DNA from: Oscillospiraceae bacterium
GTDB taxonomy: Bacteria > Bacillota_A > Clostridia > Oscillospirales > Ruminococcaceae
DNA: 6,567 nt
Direction of reading: 5' to 3'
NCBI GenBank assembly: GCA_018109965.1
Contig: JAGBFE010000171.1
Location: forward strand, 1-6,567
The first letter of the stretch is position 1, and every line of letters starts with the position of its first letter. Positions 1 to 5,508 of this stretch are shown here, in pieces. The notes below the pieces were generated by a model, which did no database searches, had not been told where the DNA came from, and was given only the letters and a program-made list of their open reading frames with translations. Both the position numbers and the translations under genes were made by a program.

Positions 1-45
1 AACCGTGCAAGGGATATATATTTTGTGTGTTCTATTATATTTCAA
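1..45. other. AT-rich tail downstream of dnaJ, no gene seen
   Basis: These 45 bases lie beyond the dnaJ stop codon and run off the window edge. They are AT-rich, and neither a start codon with a ribosome binding site nor a stem followed by a T-run is visible. In Firmicutes prmA and rsmE often follow dnaJ, but nothing here shows whether they do in this genome. Confidence 0.5.
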
Positions 46-1203
46 CTAATCAAACATATCCTTGATTTTCTTAAAGAAACCTTTTCTCTGTTCGTAGTTG
101 TCGTCCTTGAGTGTTGCCTCAAATGCTTCCAATGCCTTGCGCTGTTCACGGGTTACCTTTTTAGGAATTTCCACATTTACAGTCACATACTGGTCACCGC
201 GACCGCGGCCGTTGAGATACTGCACACCTTTTTGTCTCAGGCGGAACACCGTGCCGCTCTGTGTGCCTTCTGGCACTGTGTACTGCACTTTGCCGTCAAT
301 TGTAGGCACCACGATTTCAGCGCCAAGAACAGCCTGTGTGTATGTGATTGGCACATCAACATAGATATCATACTTGCGGCGTTCAAACATTGGGTCATTT
401 TTAACGTTAACCACAATGATTACATCGCCCGATGCACCGCCGTTTGTACCCATATCCCCTTCGCCGCGCAAAGCAAGGCTCTGTTCGTCATCGATACCTG
501 CAGGAATGTTGACTTCTTTTTTAACCTGCACATTTACACGGCCGTTGCCGCGGCATTTTGTGCAAGGTTCTTTGATGATTTTGCCTTTACCGCCACATTT
601 TGGACAGGGGCGTGCGTTCTGGATAACACCAAAAGGTGTTCTCTGCTGCTGCACAACCTGGCCTGTACCTTTACAGTCAGGGCAGGTTTCGGCATGTGTG
701 CCTGCCTTTGCACCGCTGCCGTGACATTCAGGACATTCTTCCTGACGGTTGATTGTCACAGTTTTTGTGCAGCCGTGCACCGCTTCCATAAAGGAAATTG
801 TGATGCCAAGATGCACATCTCCGCCGCGTCTCGGGGCATTAGGGTTTCTTCTCTGCTGGCCGCCGAAACCGCCACCGAAACCGCCGCCGAAAAAGCTGCC
901 GAATATATCATCAAGGTCAATGCCTGCGCCGCCGAAGCCGCCGCCCCAGCCGCCTGCGCCTGCACCAAAGTTAGGGTCTACACCTGCGTGGCCGTAAGTA
1001 TCATATTTTTGTTTTTTGTCCGGGTCAGAAAGGATTTCGTAAGCTTCGTTGACTTCCTTGAAATTCTTTTCAGCCTCTGCGTCACCCGGGTTTAAGTCAG
1101 GGTGATATTTTTTTGCCTTTTTTCTGTATGCAGATTTGATTTCGGCTTCGCTGGCTGATTTTTCAACCCCTAAAACCTCGTAGTAATCTCTTTTGTCTGC
1201 CAC
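46..1203 (-). CDS. dnaJ: Chaperone protein DnaJ (Hsp40 co-chaperone)
   Basis: DnaJ delivers unfolded clients to DnaK in the cytoplasm and stimulates its ATP hydrolysis. The 385-residue product is full length for a type I DnaJ and has all domains in order. The J-domain covers residues 5-70 with the HPD triad at 34-36. A Gly/Phe-rich stretch at about 80-117 contains a DIF motif at 99-101. Four CxxCxGxG zinc modules start at Cys157, Cys174, Cys200 and Cys214, forming two zinc sites. The C-terminal substrate-binding and dimerisation part runs from about 225. The start is GTG, read [12 protein letters not shown], with GAGGG seven bases upstream; no better in-frame ATG precedes the J-domain. It ends in TAG. 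It is last of the four chaperone genes, separated from dnaK by an unusually long, hairpin-rich 243-base spacer that may set its level relative to dnaK (inference). Confidence 0.98.
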   Translation of the reverse strand: MADKRDYYEVLGVEKSASEAEIKSAYRKKAKKYHPDLNPGDAEAEKNFKEVNEAYEILSDPDKKQKYDTYGHAGVDPNFGAGAGGWGGGFGGAGIDLDDIFGSFFGGGFGGGFGGQQRRNPNAPRRGGDVHLGITISFMEAVHGCTKTVTINRQEECPECHGSGAKAGTHAETCPDCKGTGQVVQQQRTPFGVIQNARPCPKCGGKGKIIKEPCTKCRGNGRVNVQVKKEVNIPAGIDDEQSLALRGEGDMGTNGGASGDVIIVVNVKNDPMFERRKYDIYVDVPITYTQAVLGAEIVVPTIDGKVQYTVPEGTQSGTVFRLRQKGVQYLNGRGRGDQYVTVNVEIPKKVTREQRKALEAFEATLKDDNYEQRKGFFKKIKDMFD

Positions 1204-1210
1204 TTTTATG

Positions 1211-1215
1211 CCCTC
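1211..1215 (-). promoter_or_regulatory. Shine-Dalgarno site of dnaJ (GTG start)
   Basis: On the minus strand GAGGG lies seven bases before the GTG at 1203-1201, which fixes this non-ATG start. Just upstream of it, 1217-1231 can form a weak AT stem (CAATT/AATTG, 5-base loop). That stem does not include the site, so no sequestration of the site is evident. Confidence 0.75.
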
Positions 1216-1245
1216 GCAATTATAAAAATTGTTTATCCTTAAAAT

Positions 1246-1284
1246 CGGTAATTGGGCGGAACAGTATATTCCGCCCTTTTACCG
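1246..1284 (-). other. Strong nested inverted repeat between dnaK and dnaJ (attenuator or processing hairpin)
   Basis: CGGTAA (1246-1251) pairs with TTACCG (1279-1284), and GGGCGGAA (1254-1261) pairs with TTCCGCCC (1269-1276). A symmetrical 2x2 internal loop separates the two stems, and the apical loop is 7 bases. All 14 pairs are Watson-Crick. In the direction of the operon the stem is followed by ATTTT, a short T-run, so it could be a leaky terminator. It could equally be a stop for 3' exonucleases that protects the dnaK message, or a processing site. It begins about 45 bases upstream of the dnaJ start. The repeat is seen directly; its function is inferred. Confidence 0.7.
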
Positions 1285-1322
1285 TGAAATTATTTATGCT
1301 TCGAAAATTAACTTTGAACTAT

Positions 1323-1369
1323 AACGCAACGCTGAATATTGATTGCTTTTCACAATATCACCTTGCGTT
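1323..1369 (-). other. Imperfect long hairpin in the dnaK-dnaJ spacer
   Basis: AACGCAA (1323-1329) pairs with TTGCGTT (1363-1369). Inside it TG/CA (1333-1334 with 1359-1360) and ATATTG/CAATAT (1336-1341 with 1353-1358) continue the helix around a small internal loop and one bulged base, closing on an 11-base loop. It is a second distinct stem in the same spacer. No T-run follows it, so a terminator is unlikely and an RNA structure or stability role is more plausible (inference). Confidence 0.5.
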
Positions 1370-1379
1370 TCAACGTTCA

Positions 1380-1401
1380 CACCGCTGCGGTGCAACCGCA
1401 G
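1380..1401 (-). other. Two mutually exclusive GC-rich hairpins
   Basis: CTGCGG (1385-1390) pairs with CCGCAG (1396-1401) over a 5-base loop. The overlapping CACCG (1380-1384) pairs with CGGTG (1388-1392) over a 3-base loop. The two share bases 1385-1392 and cannot coexist. Both stems are GC-rich. Whether this is a switch or simple redundancy cannot be told from one sequence. Confidence 0.45.
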
Positions 1402-1403
1402 AA

Positions 1404-1435
1404 AAAGCGTAAGCTTTAAATGTGCAAGGCACATT
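1404..1435 (-). other. Two adjacent small hairpins just after dnaK, weak terminator-like
   Basis: Directly after the dnaK stop, in transcription order, AATGTGC/GCACATT (1419-1425 with 1429-1435, 3-base loop) is followed by AAAGC/GCTTT (1404-1408 with 1413-1417, 4-base loop). The second stem runs into TTTTT on the minus strand. This is the most terminator-like spot in the spacer, although the second stem is short and AU-rich. Partial read-through would let dnaK outnumber dnaJ (inference). Confidence 0.45.
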
Positions 1436-1446
1436 CGGTGGGGTTA

Positions 1447-3267
1447 TTATTCAACATCTTTGAAATCAGCATCAACAACGCCGTCATCTGCAGGTGCCTG
1501 CTGCTGTGCGCCGCCCTGTGCCTGCTGTGCAGCCTGAGCCTGCTGATAGAGTTTTTCGCTCATAGCATGGAGAGAAGTTTCAAGAGCGCTCATTTTTGCT
1601 TTTATGTCTTCAAGGTTGCCGCCTTCGATAGCTTTTTTGAGGTCTTCTTTTTTAGCTTCTGCTTCAGCTTTTTCAGCATCGCCGATTTTGCCGTCAAGGT
1701 CTTTAATCATTTTTTCTGTCTGGTAAACCATGCTGTCTGCCTGGTTTTTAGTTTCGATTTCTTCCTTGCGTTTTTTGTCTTCTTCTGCAAACTGTTCTGC
1801 TTCTTTTACAGCTTTTTCGATATCTTCTTTAGACATGTTTGTGGAAGATGTAATTGTGATGGACTGCTGTTTGCCTGTGCCCAGGTCTTTTGCAGAAACG
1901 GAAACGATGCCGTTTGCGTCGATATCGAATGTTACTTCAATCTGTGGGATACCTCTTGGAGCAGGAGCAATGCCGTCAAGGTGGAAGATACCAAGGGATT
2001 TGTTGTCGCGTGCCATTTCTCTTTCACCCTGAAGAACGTTAACTTCTACAGATGGCTGGTTGTCAGCAGCTGTGGAGAAAATCTGGCTTTTCTTTGTTGG
2101 GATTGTTGTGTTTCTTTCGATGATTTTTGTGGAAACACCGCCCATTGTTTCGATACCGAGGGACAGTGGAGTTACGTCAAGGAGGAGAATGCCTTTTACA
2201 TCGCCGCCGAGAACGCCGCCCTGAATTGCAGCACCAATAGCAACGCATTCGTCAGGGTTGATGCCTTTGAATGGTTCTTTGCCGATAAGTTTTTTAACAG
2301 CTTCCTGAACAGCTGGGATACGGGAAGAACCGCCAACCATAAGAACTTTGTTGAGTTCGCTTGTGGAGAGACCTGAGTCGGAAAGTGCCTGACGTACAGG
2401 ACCCATTGTTGCTTCAACAAGGTCAGCTGTGAGTTCGTCAAATTTTGCACGTGTAAGTGTCATGTCAAGGTGTTTTGGACCTGTTGCATCAACTGTGATA
2501 AATGGAAGGTTGATAGCTGTCTGCATAACACCGGAAAGTTCGATTTTTGCTTTTTCTGCAGCTTCTTTAAGACGCTGTGCAGCCATTTTGTCCTGGAGAA
2601 GGTCAATGCCGTTGTCTTTTTTGAATTCTGCTGCAAGATATTTGATGATTCTGTCGTCAAAGTCATCACCGCCAAGACGGTTGTTACCTGCTGTTGCAAG
2701 AACTTCCTGAACGCCGTCGCCCATTTCGATGATGGAAACGTCGAATGTACCGCCGCCAAGGTCGTAAACCATTACTTTCTGGTCCTGTTCTTTGTCAACA
2801 CCGCAAGCAAGAGCAGCTGCTGTTGGTTCGTTGATGATATGTTTTACATTGAGGCCTGCGATTGCGCCTGCGTCTTTTGTTGCCTGACGCTGTGAGTCGT
2901 TGAAGTATGCAGGAACTGTGATAACAGCTTCTGTCACTTTTTCGCCAAGGTAAGCTTCTGCATCAGCTTTGAGTTTTGCAAGAATCATTGCAGAAATTTC
3001 CTGTGGTGTGTATGCTATGCCGTTGATGTTTGCTTTGTAGTTTGTGCCCATTTCTCTTTTGATGGAGGAAACTGTGCCTTCTGGGTTTGTGATTGCCTGA
3101 CGTTTTGCAACCTGACCTACAAGTCTTTCACCTGTTTTTGAAAAACCAACAACGGAAGGTGTTGTTCTCATACCTTCTGCGTTAGCGATAACAACTGCTT
3201 CGCCGCCTTCCATAACAGCAACGCAAGAGTTTGTTGTACCAAGGTCAATACCGATAATTTTACTCAT
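1447..3267 (-). CDS. dnaK: Chaperone protein DnaK (Hsp70)
   Basis: DnaK is the ATP-driven cytoplasmic Hsp70 that binds exposed hydrophobic peptides and works with DnaJ and GrpE. The 606-residue product is complete. The phosphate-1 motif [12 protein letters not shown] is at residues 5-16 and the phosphate-2 motif DLGGGTFD at 169-176. The adenosine-site stretch VGGSSRIP is at 311-318. The hydrophobic interdomain linker [11 protein letters not shown] spans 361-371. The beta-sandwich substrate domain covers about 372-480, followed by a charged helical lid, a Gln/Ala-rich tail (about 575-591) and the conserved acidic end DADFKDVE. The region around residues 70-95 is short, lacking the roughly two-dozen-residue insertion of Gram-negative DnaKs, which supports a Firmicute. 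ATG start with AAGGAGA eight bases upstream; TAA stop. It lies 141 bases after grpE in the same direction and is presumably transcribed from the hrcA promoter. Confidence 0.99.
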   Translation of the reverse strand: MSKIIGIDLGTTNSCVAVMEGGEAVVIANAEGMRTTPSVVGFSKTGERLVGQVAKRQAITNPEGTVSSIKREMGTNYKANINGIAYTPQEISAMILAKLKADAEAYLGEKVTEAVITVPAYFNDSQRQATKDAGAIAGLNVKHIINEPTAAALACGVDKEQDQKVMVYDLGGGTFDVSIIEMGDGVQEVLATAGNNRLGGDDFDDRIIKYLAAEFKKDNGIDLLQDKMAAQRLKEAAEKAKIELSGVMQTAINLPFITVDATGPKHLDMTLTRAKFDELTADLVEATMGPVRQALSDSGLSTSELNKVLMVGGSSRIPAVQEAVKKLIGKEPFKGINPDECVAIGAAIQGGVLGGDVKGILLLDVTPLSLGIETMGGVSTKIIERNTTIPTKKSQIFSTAADNQPSVEVNVLQGEREMARDNKSLGIFHLDGIAPAPRGIPQIEVTFDIDANGIVSVSAKDLGTGKQQSITITSSTNMSKEDIEKAVKEAEQFAEEDKKRKEEIETKNQADSMVYQTEKMIKDLDGKIGDAEKAEAEAKKEDLKKAIEGGNLEDIKAKMSALETSLHAMSEKLYQQAQAAQQAQGGAQQQAPADDGVVDADFKDVE

Positions 3268-3275
3268 AATAGTAA

Positions 3276-3282
3276 TCTCCTT
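3276..3282 (-). promoter_or_regulatory. Strong Shine-Dalgarno site of dnaK
   Basis: AAGGAGA on the minus strand lies eight bases before the dnaK ATG (3267-3265). It is the best ribosome binding site of the four operon genes, in keeping with DnaK being the most abundant product. Confidence 0.8.
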
Positions 3283-3324
3283 AAAAAATGTATATAAGTT
3301 GTAAGTTTAAACTGAATATATGAT

Positions 3325-3342
3325 AAACACTGTAAAGTGCTT
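3325..3342 (-). other. Small hairpin in the dnaK leader
   Basis: On the minus strand AAGCACT pairs with AGTGTTT over the loop TTAC, a 7-pair RNA stem with one G-U pair. It lies about 60 bases upstream of the dnaK start and is not followed by a clean T-run. It may help mark a 5' end after processing, but chance is possible for a stem this small. Confidence 0.25.
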
Positions 3343-3370
3343 TTAAATTGTCTGTGTCCCTGTCTTTATC

Positions 3371-3392
3371 GGGTCGTCGGGACGCCGACCCC
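3371..3392. repeat. GC-rich palindrome between grpE and dnaK, probable dispersed intergenic repeat
   Basis: GGGTCG (3371-3376) pairs with CGACCC (3386-3391) around a 9-base centre, which can itself pair alternatively (CGTC with GACG, 3375-3378 with 3381-3384). The element is followed by CCTACA. It is far richer in GC than the AT-rich sequence around it. Read on the minus strand it has the TGTAGGGG-plus-palindrome look of short dispersed palindromic repeats I associate with Clostridia intergenic regions. That family assignment is from memory and only one copy is visible here. No T-run follows on the minus strand, so it is not a typical terminator. Confidence 0.5.
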
Positions 3393-3408
3393 TACACTGT
3401 TTTGTGTA

Positions 3409-3999
3409 TTACTCTGCAACTGCCACTGTTGACGGGCGGATAACTTTGTCACCCATTTTGTAGCCTTTCTGCAGTTCCTTTGTAACAAAGCCGCTTTCAA
3501 ATTCTTCGCTTGCTTCCTGCATTACTGCTGCGTGGAAGTTAGGGTCAAATTCTTTGCCTACGGCTTCAATCTGTTCAACACCCATATTGCTGAAAGCGTT
3601 CATTGCCTGTGTCATTACCATTTCGATGCCTTTTTTGTAGCTTTCGTCCTGGCAAGGCGCATTAAGTGCAAATTCCAGTGTGTCAAGTACAGGAAGCAGA
3701 TTTGTCACCGCCTGGATTTTGCCAAGGTTAAAGTTTTCAGTCTTTTCTTTGGCTGTTCTTTTGCGGTAGTTGTCATATTCTGCCAGGGTTCTCTGGAAAG
3801 AATCTTTTGTGCTGTCCAGTTCCTTCTGGACTTCTTCCAGTTTCTTTTCGGTGTTCAAAAGGCTTTCAAGTGTTTTTTTGATATCCACTTTTTTGTCCTT
3901 TTTCTTTTTGTCTGCCTTTTCAGCGGTTTCTTCTCCTGCCTGTGTTTCGGCCTGAGTTTCTTCCATTTCTTCCAAAGGCATATTTTCCATATCGTTCAT
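3409..3999 (-). CDS. grpE: Nucleotide exchange factor GrpE
   Basis: GrpE is the homodimeric cofactor that releases ADP from DnaK and resets its cycle. The 196-residue product fits the family. An acidic, Glu/Thr/Gln-rich disordered N-terminus (1-28) is followed by a Lys-rich stretch (29-43). A long heptad-like helix then runs to about residue 95 and includes the conserved AEYDNYRKR at 73-81. The C-terminal beta domain carries the family signature: EFDPNFHAAV at 150-159 and LQKGYKMGDKVIRPSTVAV at 176-194. The ATG start has AAGGAA nine bases upstream, inside the 3' end of hrcA. Only 2 bases separate the hrcA stop from this ATG, so translation is probably coupled. The stop is TAA. In-frame Met4 and Met7 are alternative starts but are less well spaced from the binding site. 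Confidence 0.98.
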   Translation of the reverse strand: MNDMENMPLEEMEETQAETQAGEETAEKADKKKKDKKVDIKKTLESLLNTEKKLEEVQKELDSTKDSFQRTLAEYDNYRKRTAKEKTENFNLGKIQAVTNLLPVLDTLEFALNAPCQDESYKKGIEMVMTQAMNAFSNMGVEQIEAVGKEFDPNFHAAVMQEASEEFESGFVTKELQKGYKMGDKVIRPSTVAVAE

Positions 4000-4001
4000 T
4001 G

Positions 4002-5030
4002 CTATATGTTCCTTTCAGTTCCTGTAATTGTCTGGGATAAAAGCTGTGTGAAATACTGAATGCTTGCAAACAGCTTTTTGTAGTCAACCGTCTGTGGGCA
4101 AACCACGCAGAAGGTGCCGCTTACGGCGCTGCCTACATAGAATTTTTTTGAGATAAAGCACACATTGTCGATGTTTTTTATTGGCAGCTCATCACCAAAC
4201 ACCACGCTGACACCGTCAAGCTTTGGTGTGATGATGTTTTTTACCGTTTCCTTGTCACTTAAAACCTTAAGTATATCGGCAATGTTTGCATCAAAATCGC
4301 TGGTTTTGAGCAGATACTGCTCGCCGCGCAGATGAATGTTTTGTGTGTTGGCCATCTTCATCAGTGCCAGAGCGCCTTTGATAATCTGGCTGTAGGCTTT
4401 GTTTTCGCCTGCAAGCTCCTTGATGAGATAGTCAAAATATCTTTTGTCCACATCCTGCCAGGACACAAAACACAGTTTTGTGTTGACAAGGCGGATAAGC
4501 TGATTTATATCTTCATTGGTTATTTCTGTTGCAAGGCGGATAACCCTTGTGTGCACATCGCCGCGGCTGGTAACGCCGATAAGCACCACATCGTACTTGC
4601 CTGTTTTGAGGATGTTGAAGTTTGCAAACTTCATATCCTTATCCAGCGGCGGAGCAATGATTGTTGTAACCTTGAACAGGTCACTGAACAGCTCTGCAGC
4701 ACCCTGCAGAAATCTCTGGCTGTCGTGGTCCAGCAGGTCAAAATGACCTTTGATGTACTCTTTGTCTTTCTGAGTGAGGATTGCCTCGTCACCCATATTT
4801 TCGATATAGTATCTGTAAGCCTTGTTGGTCGGCACCCTGCCCGCTGAAACATGCGGCTGATTTAAAAAGCCCTGCTTTGTGAGATAAGCCATCTCGTTGC
4901 GCAGTGTTGCGGAGGAAACCGCCATATTGAGGTAATCCTGCAAAGCCGATGACGCAACAGGCTCTCTGCCGTTTATATACATCGAAACAATTGCTTTGAT
5001 TATCGCCTCATGTCTTTTGGAGATATCCAT
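4002..5030 (-). CDS. hrcA: Heat-inducible transcription repressor HrcA
   Basis: HrcA binds CIRCE operators and represses class I heat-shock genes. I place the start at the ATG of MDISKRHEAIIK (342 residues) because GAGGTG lies five bases upstream. In-frame ATG (5048) and TTG (5051) codons further up lack a binding site and run into the operator. The N-terminal winged-helix DNA-binding domain is clear: YINGREPVAS at 18-27, SSATLRNEMAYL at 39-50 and QPHVSAGRVPT at 58-68. The rest is the GAF-like dimerisation region with its insertion domain. Near the C-terminus the segment usually reading like IGPxRMDY is VCPQTVDYKKL (310-320), so the family's Gly and Arg are replaced. Overall length is normal and the frame is intact. 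It is first in the operon and therefore autoregulated through the CIRCE at its own promoter. Confidence 0.96.
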   Translation of the reverse strand: MDISKRHEAIIKAIVSMYINGREPVASSALQDYLNMAVSSATLRNEMAYLTKQGFLNQPHVSAGRVPTNKAYRYYIENMGDEAILTQKDKEYIKGHFDLLDHDSQRFLQGAAELFSDLFKVTTIIAPPLDKDMKFANFNILKTGKYDVVLIGVTSRGDVHTRVIRLATEITNEDINQLIRLVNTKLCFVSWQDVDKRYFDYLIKELAGENKAYSQIIKGALALMKMANTQNIHLRGEQYLLKTSDFDANIADILKVLSDKETVKNIITPKLDGVSVVFGDELPIKNIDNVCFISKKFYVGSAVSGTFCVVCPQTVDYKKLFASIQYFTQLLSQTITGTERNI

Positions 5031-5035
5031 TGTGT

Positions 5036-5041
5036 CACCTC
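5036..5041 (-). promoter_or_regulatory. Shine-Dalgarno site that decides the hrcA start
   Basis: GAGGTG on the minus strand lies five bases before the ATG at 5030-5028. Because it sits downstream of the possible upstream starts at 5048 and 5051, it argues for the shorter reading of hrcA. Confidence 0.75.
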
Positions 5042-5051
5042 TTTTCATCAA

Positions 5052-5078
5052 TTAGCAGTCTCACTGTTTGATTGCTAA
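5052..5078 (-). promoter_or_regulatory. CIRCE operator (HrcA binding site), variant arms
   Basis: TTAGCAGTC (5052-5060), nine bases, then GATTGCTAA (5070-5078). The consensus CIRCE is TTAGCACTC-N9-GAGTGCTAA. The spacing is exact, and each arm differs only at arm position 7 (left G for C; right arm T for G). The symmetry extends two bases outwards (AATTAGCA at 5050-5057 with TGCTAATT at 5073-5080). It lies immediately downstream of the -10 box, covering the expected transcription start and the 5' leader of hrcA, as expected for a repressor site. In RNA the arms would also form a 5' stem. Confidence 0.95.
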
Positions 5079-5082
5079 TTAT

Positions 5083-5110
5083 ATTTTACACCACTTTGCA
5101 GAAATGTCAA
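5083..5110 (-). promoter_or_regulatory. Sigma-A-type promoter of the hrcA-grpE-dnaK-dnaJ operon
   Basis: On the minus strand a perfect -35 TTGACA (5110-5105) is followed after 16 bases by the -10 TAAAAT (5088-5083). A perfect TATAAT also occurs at 5083-5078 but would need a 21-base spacer. Transcription would start near 5076, within the CIRCE, giving a leader of roughly 45 bases. Vegetative-sigma promoters with CIRCE at the start are the standard arrangement for class I heat-shock genes. Confidence 0.85.
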
Positions 5111-5214
5111 TAGTTTGTGCCAACTTTCACAATTTCTTAATATTTTGTCACAAATATAGCCATTTAAGCCGCATTTTGATTGTTTTCAATCACATTTATT
5201 ACACAAAACAGCAC

Positions 5215-5242
5215 TTATTCTTTAAACTGCCACACATATAAT
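5215..5242 (+). promoter_or_regulatory. Possible plus-strand promoter upstream of the CIRCE-like element
   Basis: A perfect -10 hexamer TATAAT is at 5237-5242. The best -35 at suitable spacing is only TTATTC (5215-5220, 16-base spacer), which is poor. A transcript from here would start near 5249, pass through the CIRCE-like element at about +27 to +64 and reach lepA with a leader of about 260 bases. AT-rich sequence produces such boxes by chance. Confidence 0.3.
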
Positions 5243-5275
5243 CATTGGTAATCACTCTATATTTTATGCAAAAAA

Positions 5276-5313
5276 TTAGCAGTCGACTGCAAATCCAGCA
5301 ATATGATTGCTAG
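5276..5313 (+). promoter_or_regulatory. CIRCE-like element with 20-base spacer upstream of lepA
   Basis: TTAGCAGTC (5276-5284) and GATTGCTAG (5305-5313) repeat the arms of the operon's CIRCE in the same order and orientation. The left arm is identical, including its non-consensus G; the right arm is identical over eight of nine bases, including its non-consensus T. The spacer is 20 bases instead of 9, about one helical turn longer. Extra half-site-like pieces lie in the spacer: GACTGC abuts the left arm, making the 12-base palindrome GCAGTCGACTGC (5279-5290), and AGCAAT (5297-5302) is inverted against ATTGCT (5306-5311). It may be a second HrcA site or a decayed or rearranged copy. HrcA binding is inferred only. 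Confidence 0.5.
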
Positions 5314-5430
5314 TTCATTTGTACGCATCAGCTGTCTTCAACCCCATTTTCCGCCGCATCACCATCTTGCAAAACATCTGCTTTCTTTCGTATTGTGCAA
5401 CGCTTGCCGCATATCAAAAAATATCTTTAT

Positions 5431-5475
5431 TTTTTCAATCCTTTATGTTAAAATAAATAGTTAGTAAAATATAAA
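5431..5475 (+). promoter_or_regulatory. Candidate lepA promoter in AT-rich tract
   Basis: Several weak combinations exist, for example TTTATG (5442-5447), a 17-base spacer and TAAAAT (5465-5470), or TTTTCA (5431-5436), 17 bases and TAAATA (5454-5459). None has a good -35. The tract lies 40-80 bases before the lepA start, a sensible place for a promoter, but the base composition makes such matches cheap. Confidence 0.3.
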
Positions 5476-5495
5476 TAATGTACTTAAATATATAC

Positions 5496-5500
5496 GGAGG
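5496..5500 (+). promoter_or_regulatory. Shine-Dalgarno site of lepA (TTG start)
   Basis: GGAGG lies eight bases before TTG at 5509-5511. The next in-frame ATG is codon 38, well inside the GTPase domain, so this site and the conserved N-terminus together establish the TTG start. Confidence 0.85.
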
Positions 5501-5508
5501 AAATTTCT

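Larger units (their letters stand above)
5111..5508. other. Divergent hrcA-lepA intergenic region
   Basis: About 400 bases with no supportable gene. The portion 5111-5275 is AT-rich and holds a small perfect stem, TGATTG-TTTT-CAATCA (5177-5192), with no obvious role. A cluster of CIRCE-like arms occupies 5276-5313. A patch at about 5323-5410 is clearly richer in G+C than its flanks and has only short, unconvincing reading frames. From 5411 to the lepA binding site the sequence is again very AT-rich and could hold the lepA promoter. No tRNA, riboswitch or transposon end was recognised. Confidence 0.6.

Noticed and set aside
25..1095. Long plus-strand open frame (356 codons) opposite dnaJ
   Set aside because: It is fully antisense to an unmistakable dnaJ. 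Its product is Cys/Phe/Ala-rich without recognisable domains, and no ribosome binding site is evident. It arises from the codon bias of dnaJ.
1217..1231. AT-rich stem next to the dnaJ ribosome binding site as an RNA thermometer
   Set aside because: The stem does not include the GAGGG site or the start codon, so it would not block ribosome entry, and it is only five AT-rich pairs.
1341..1350. GATTGCTTTT in the dnaK-dnaJ spacer as a CIRCE half-site
   Set aside because: No matching left arm lies at 9 or 20 bases and it falls inside the loop region of a hairpin, so it is probably chance.
1420..2376. Long plus-strand open frame (318 codons) opposite dnaK
   Set aside because: Long antisense frames opposite dnaK are a well-known by-product of its codon use. 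The Phe/Cys-rich translation resembles no family, and the frame starts without a convincing binding site.
3304..3313. 10-base palindrome AGTTTAAACT before dnaK as an operator
   Set aside because: It is a short AT-rich palindrome with no second copy in the window and no known binding family that I recognise.
5270..5290. Palindrome GCAGTCGACTGC followed by TAATTTTTT on the minus strand as an intrinsic terminator
   Set aside because: With a realistic 4-base loop only four pairs remain, too weak for a terminator, and there is no gene upstream of it on that strand.
5267..5314. 15-codon plus-strand frame (MQKISSRLQIQQYDC) spanning the CIRCE-like element
   Set aside because: There is no Shine-Dalgarno site before the ATG, the frame is very short, and the sequence is better explained by operator arms.
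5315..5377. 20-codon minus-strand frame starting MFCKMVMRRK
   Set aside because: It has only a weak AG-rich stretch upstream, no recognisable features and a length expected by chance.
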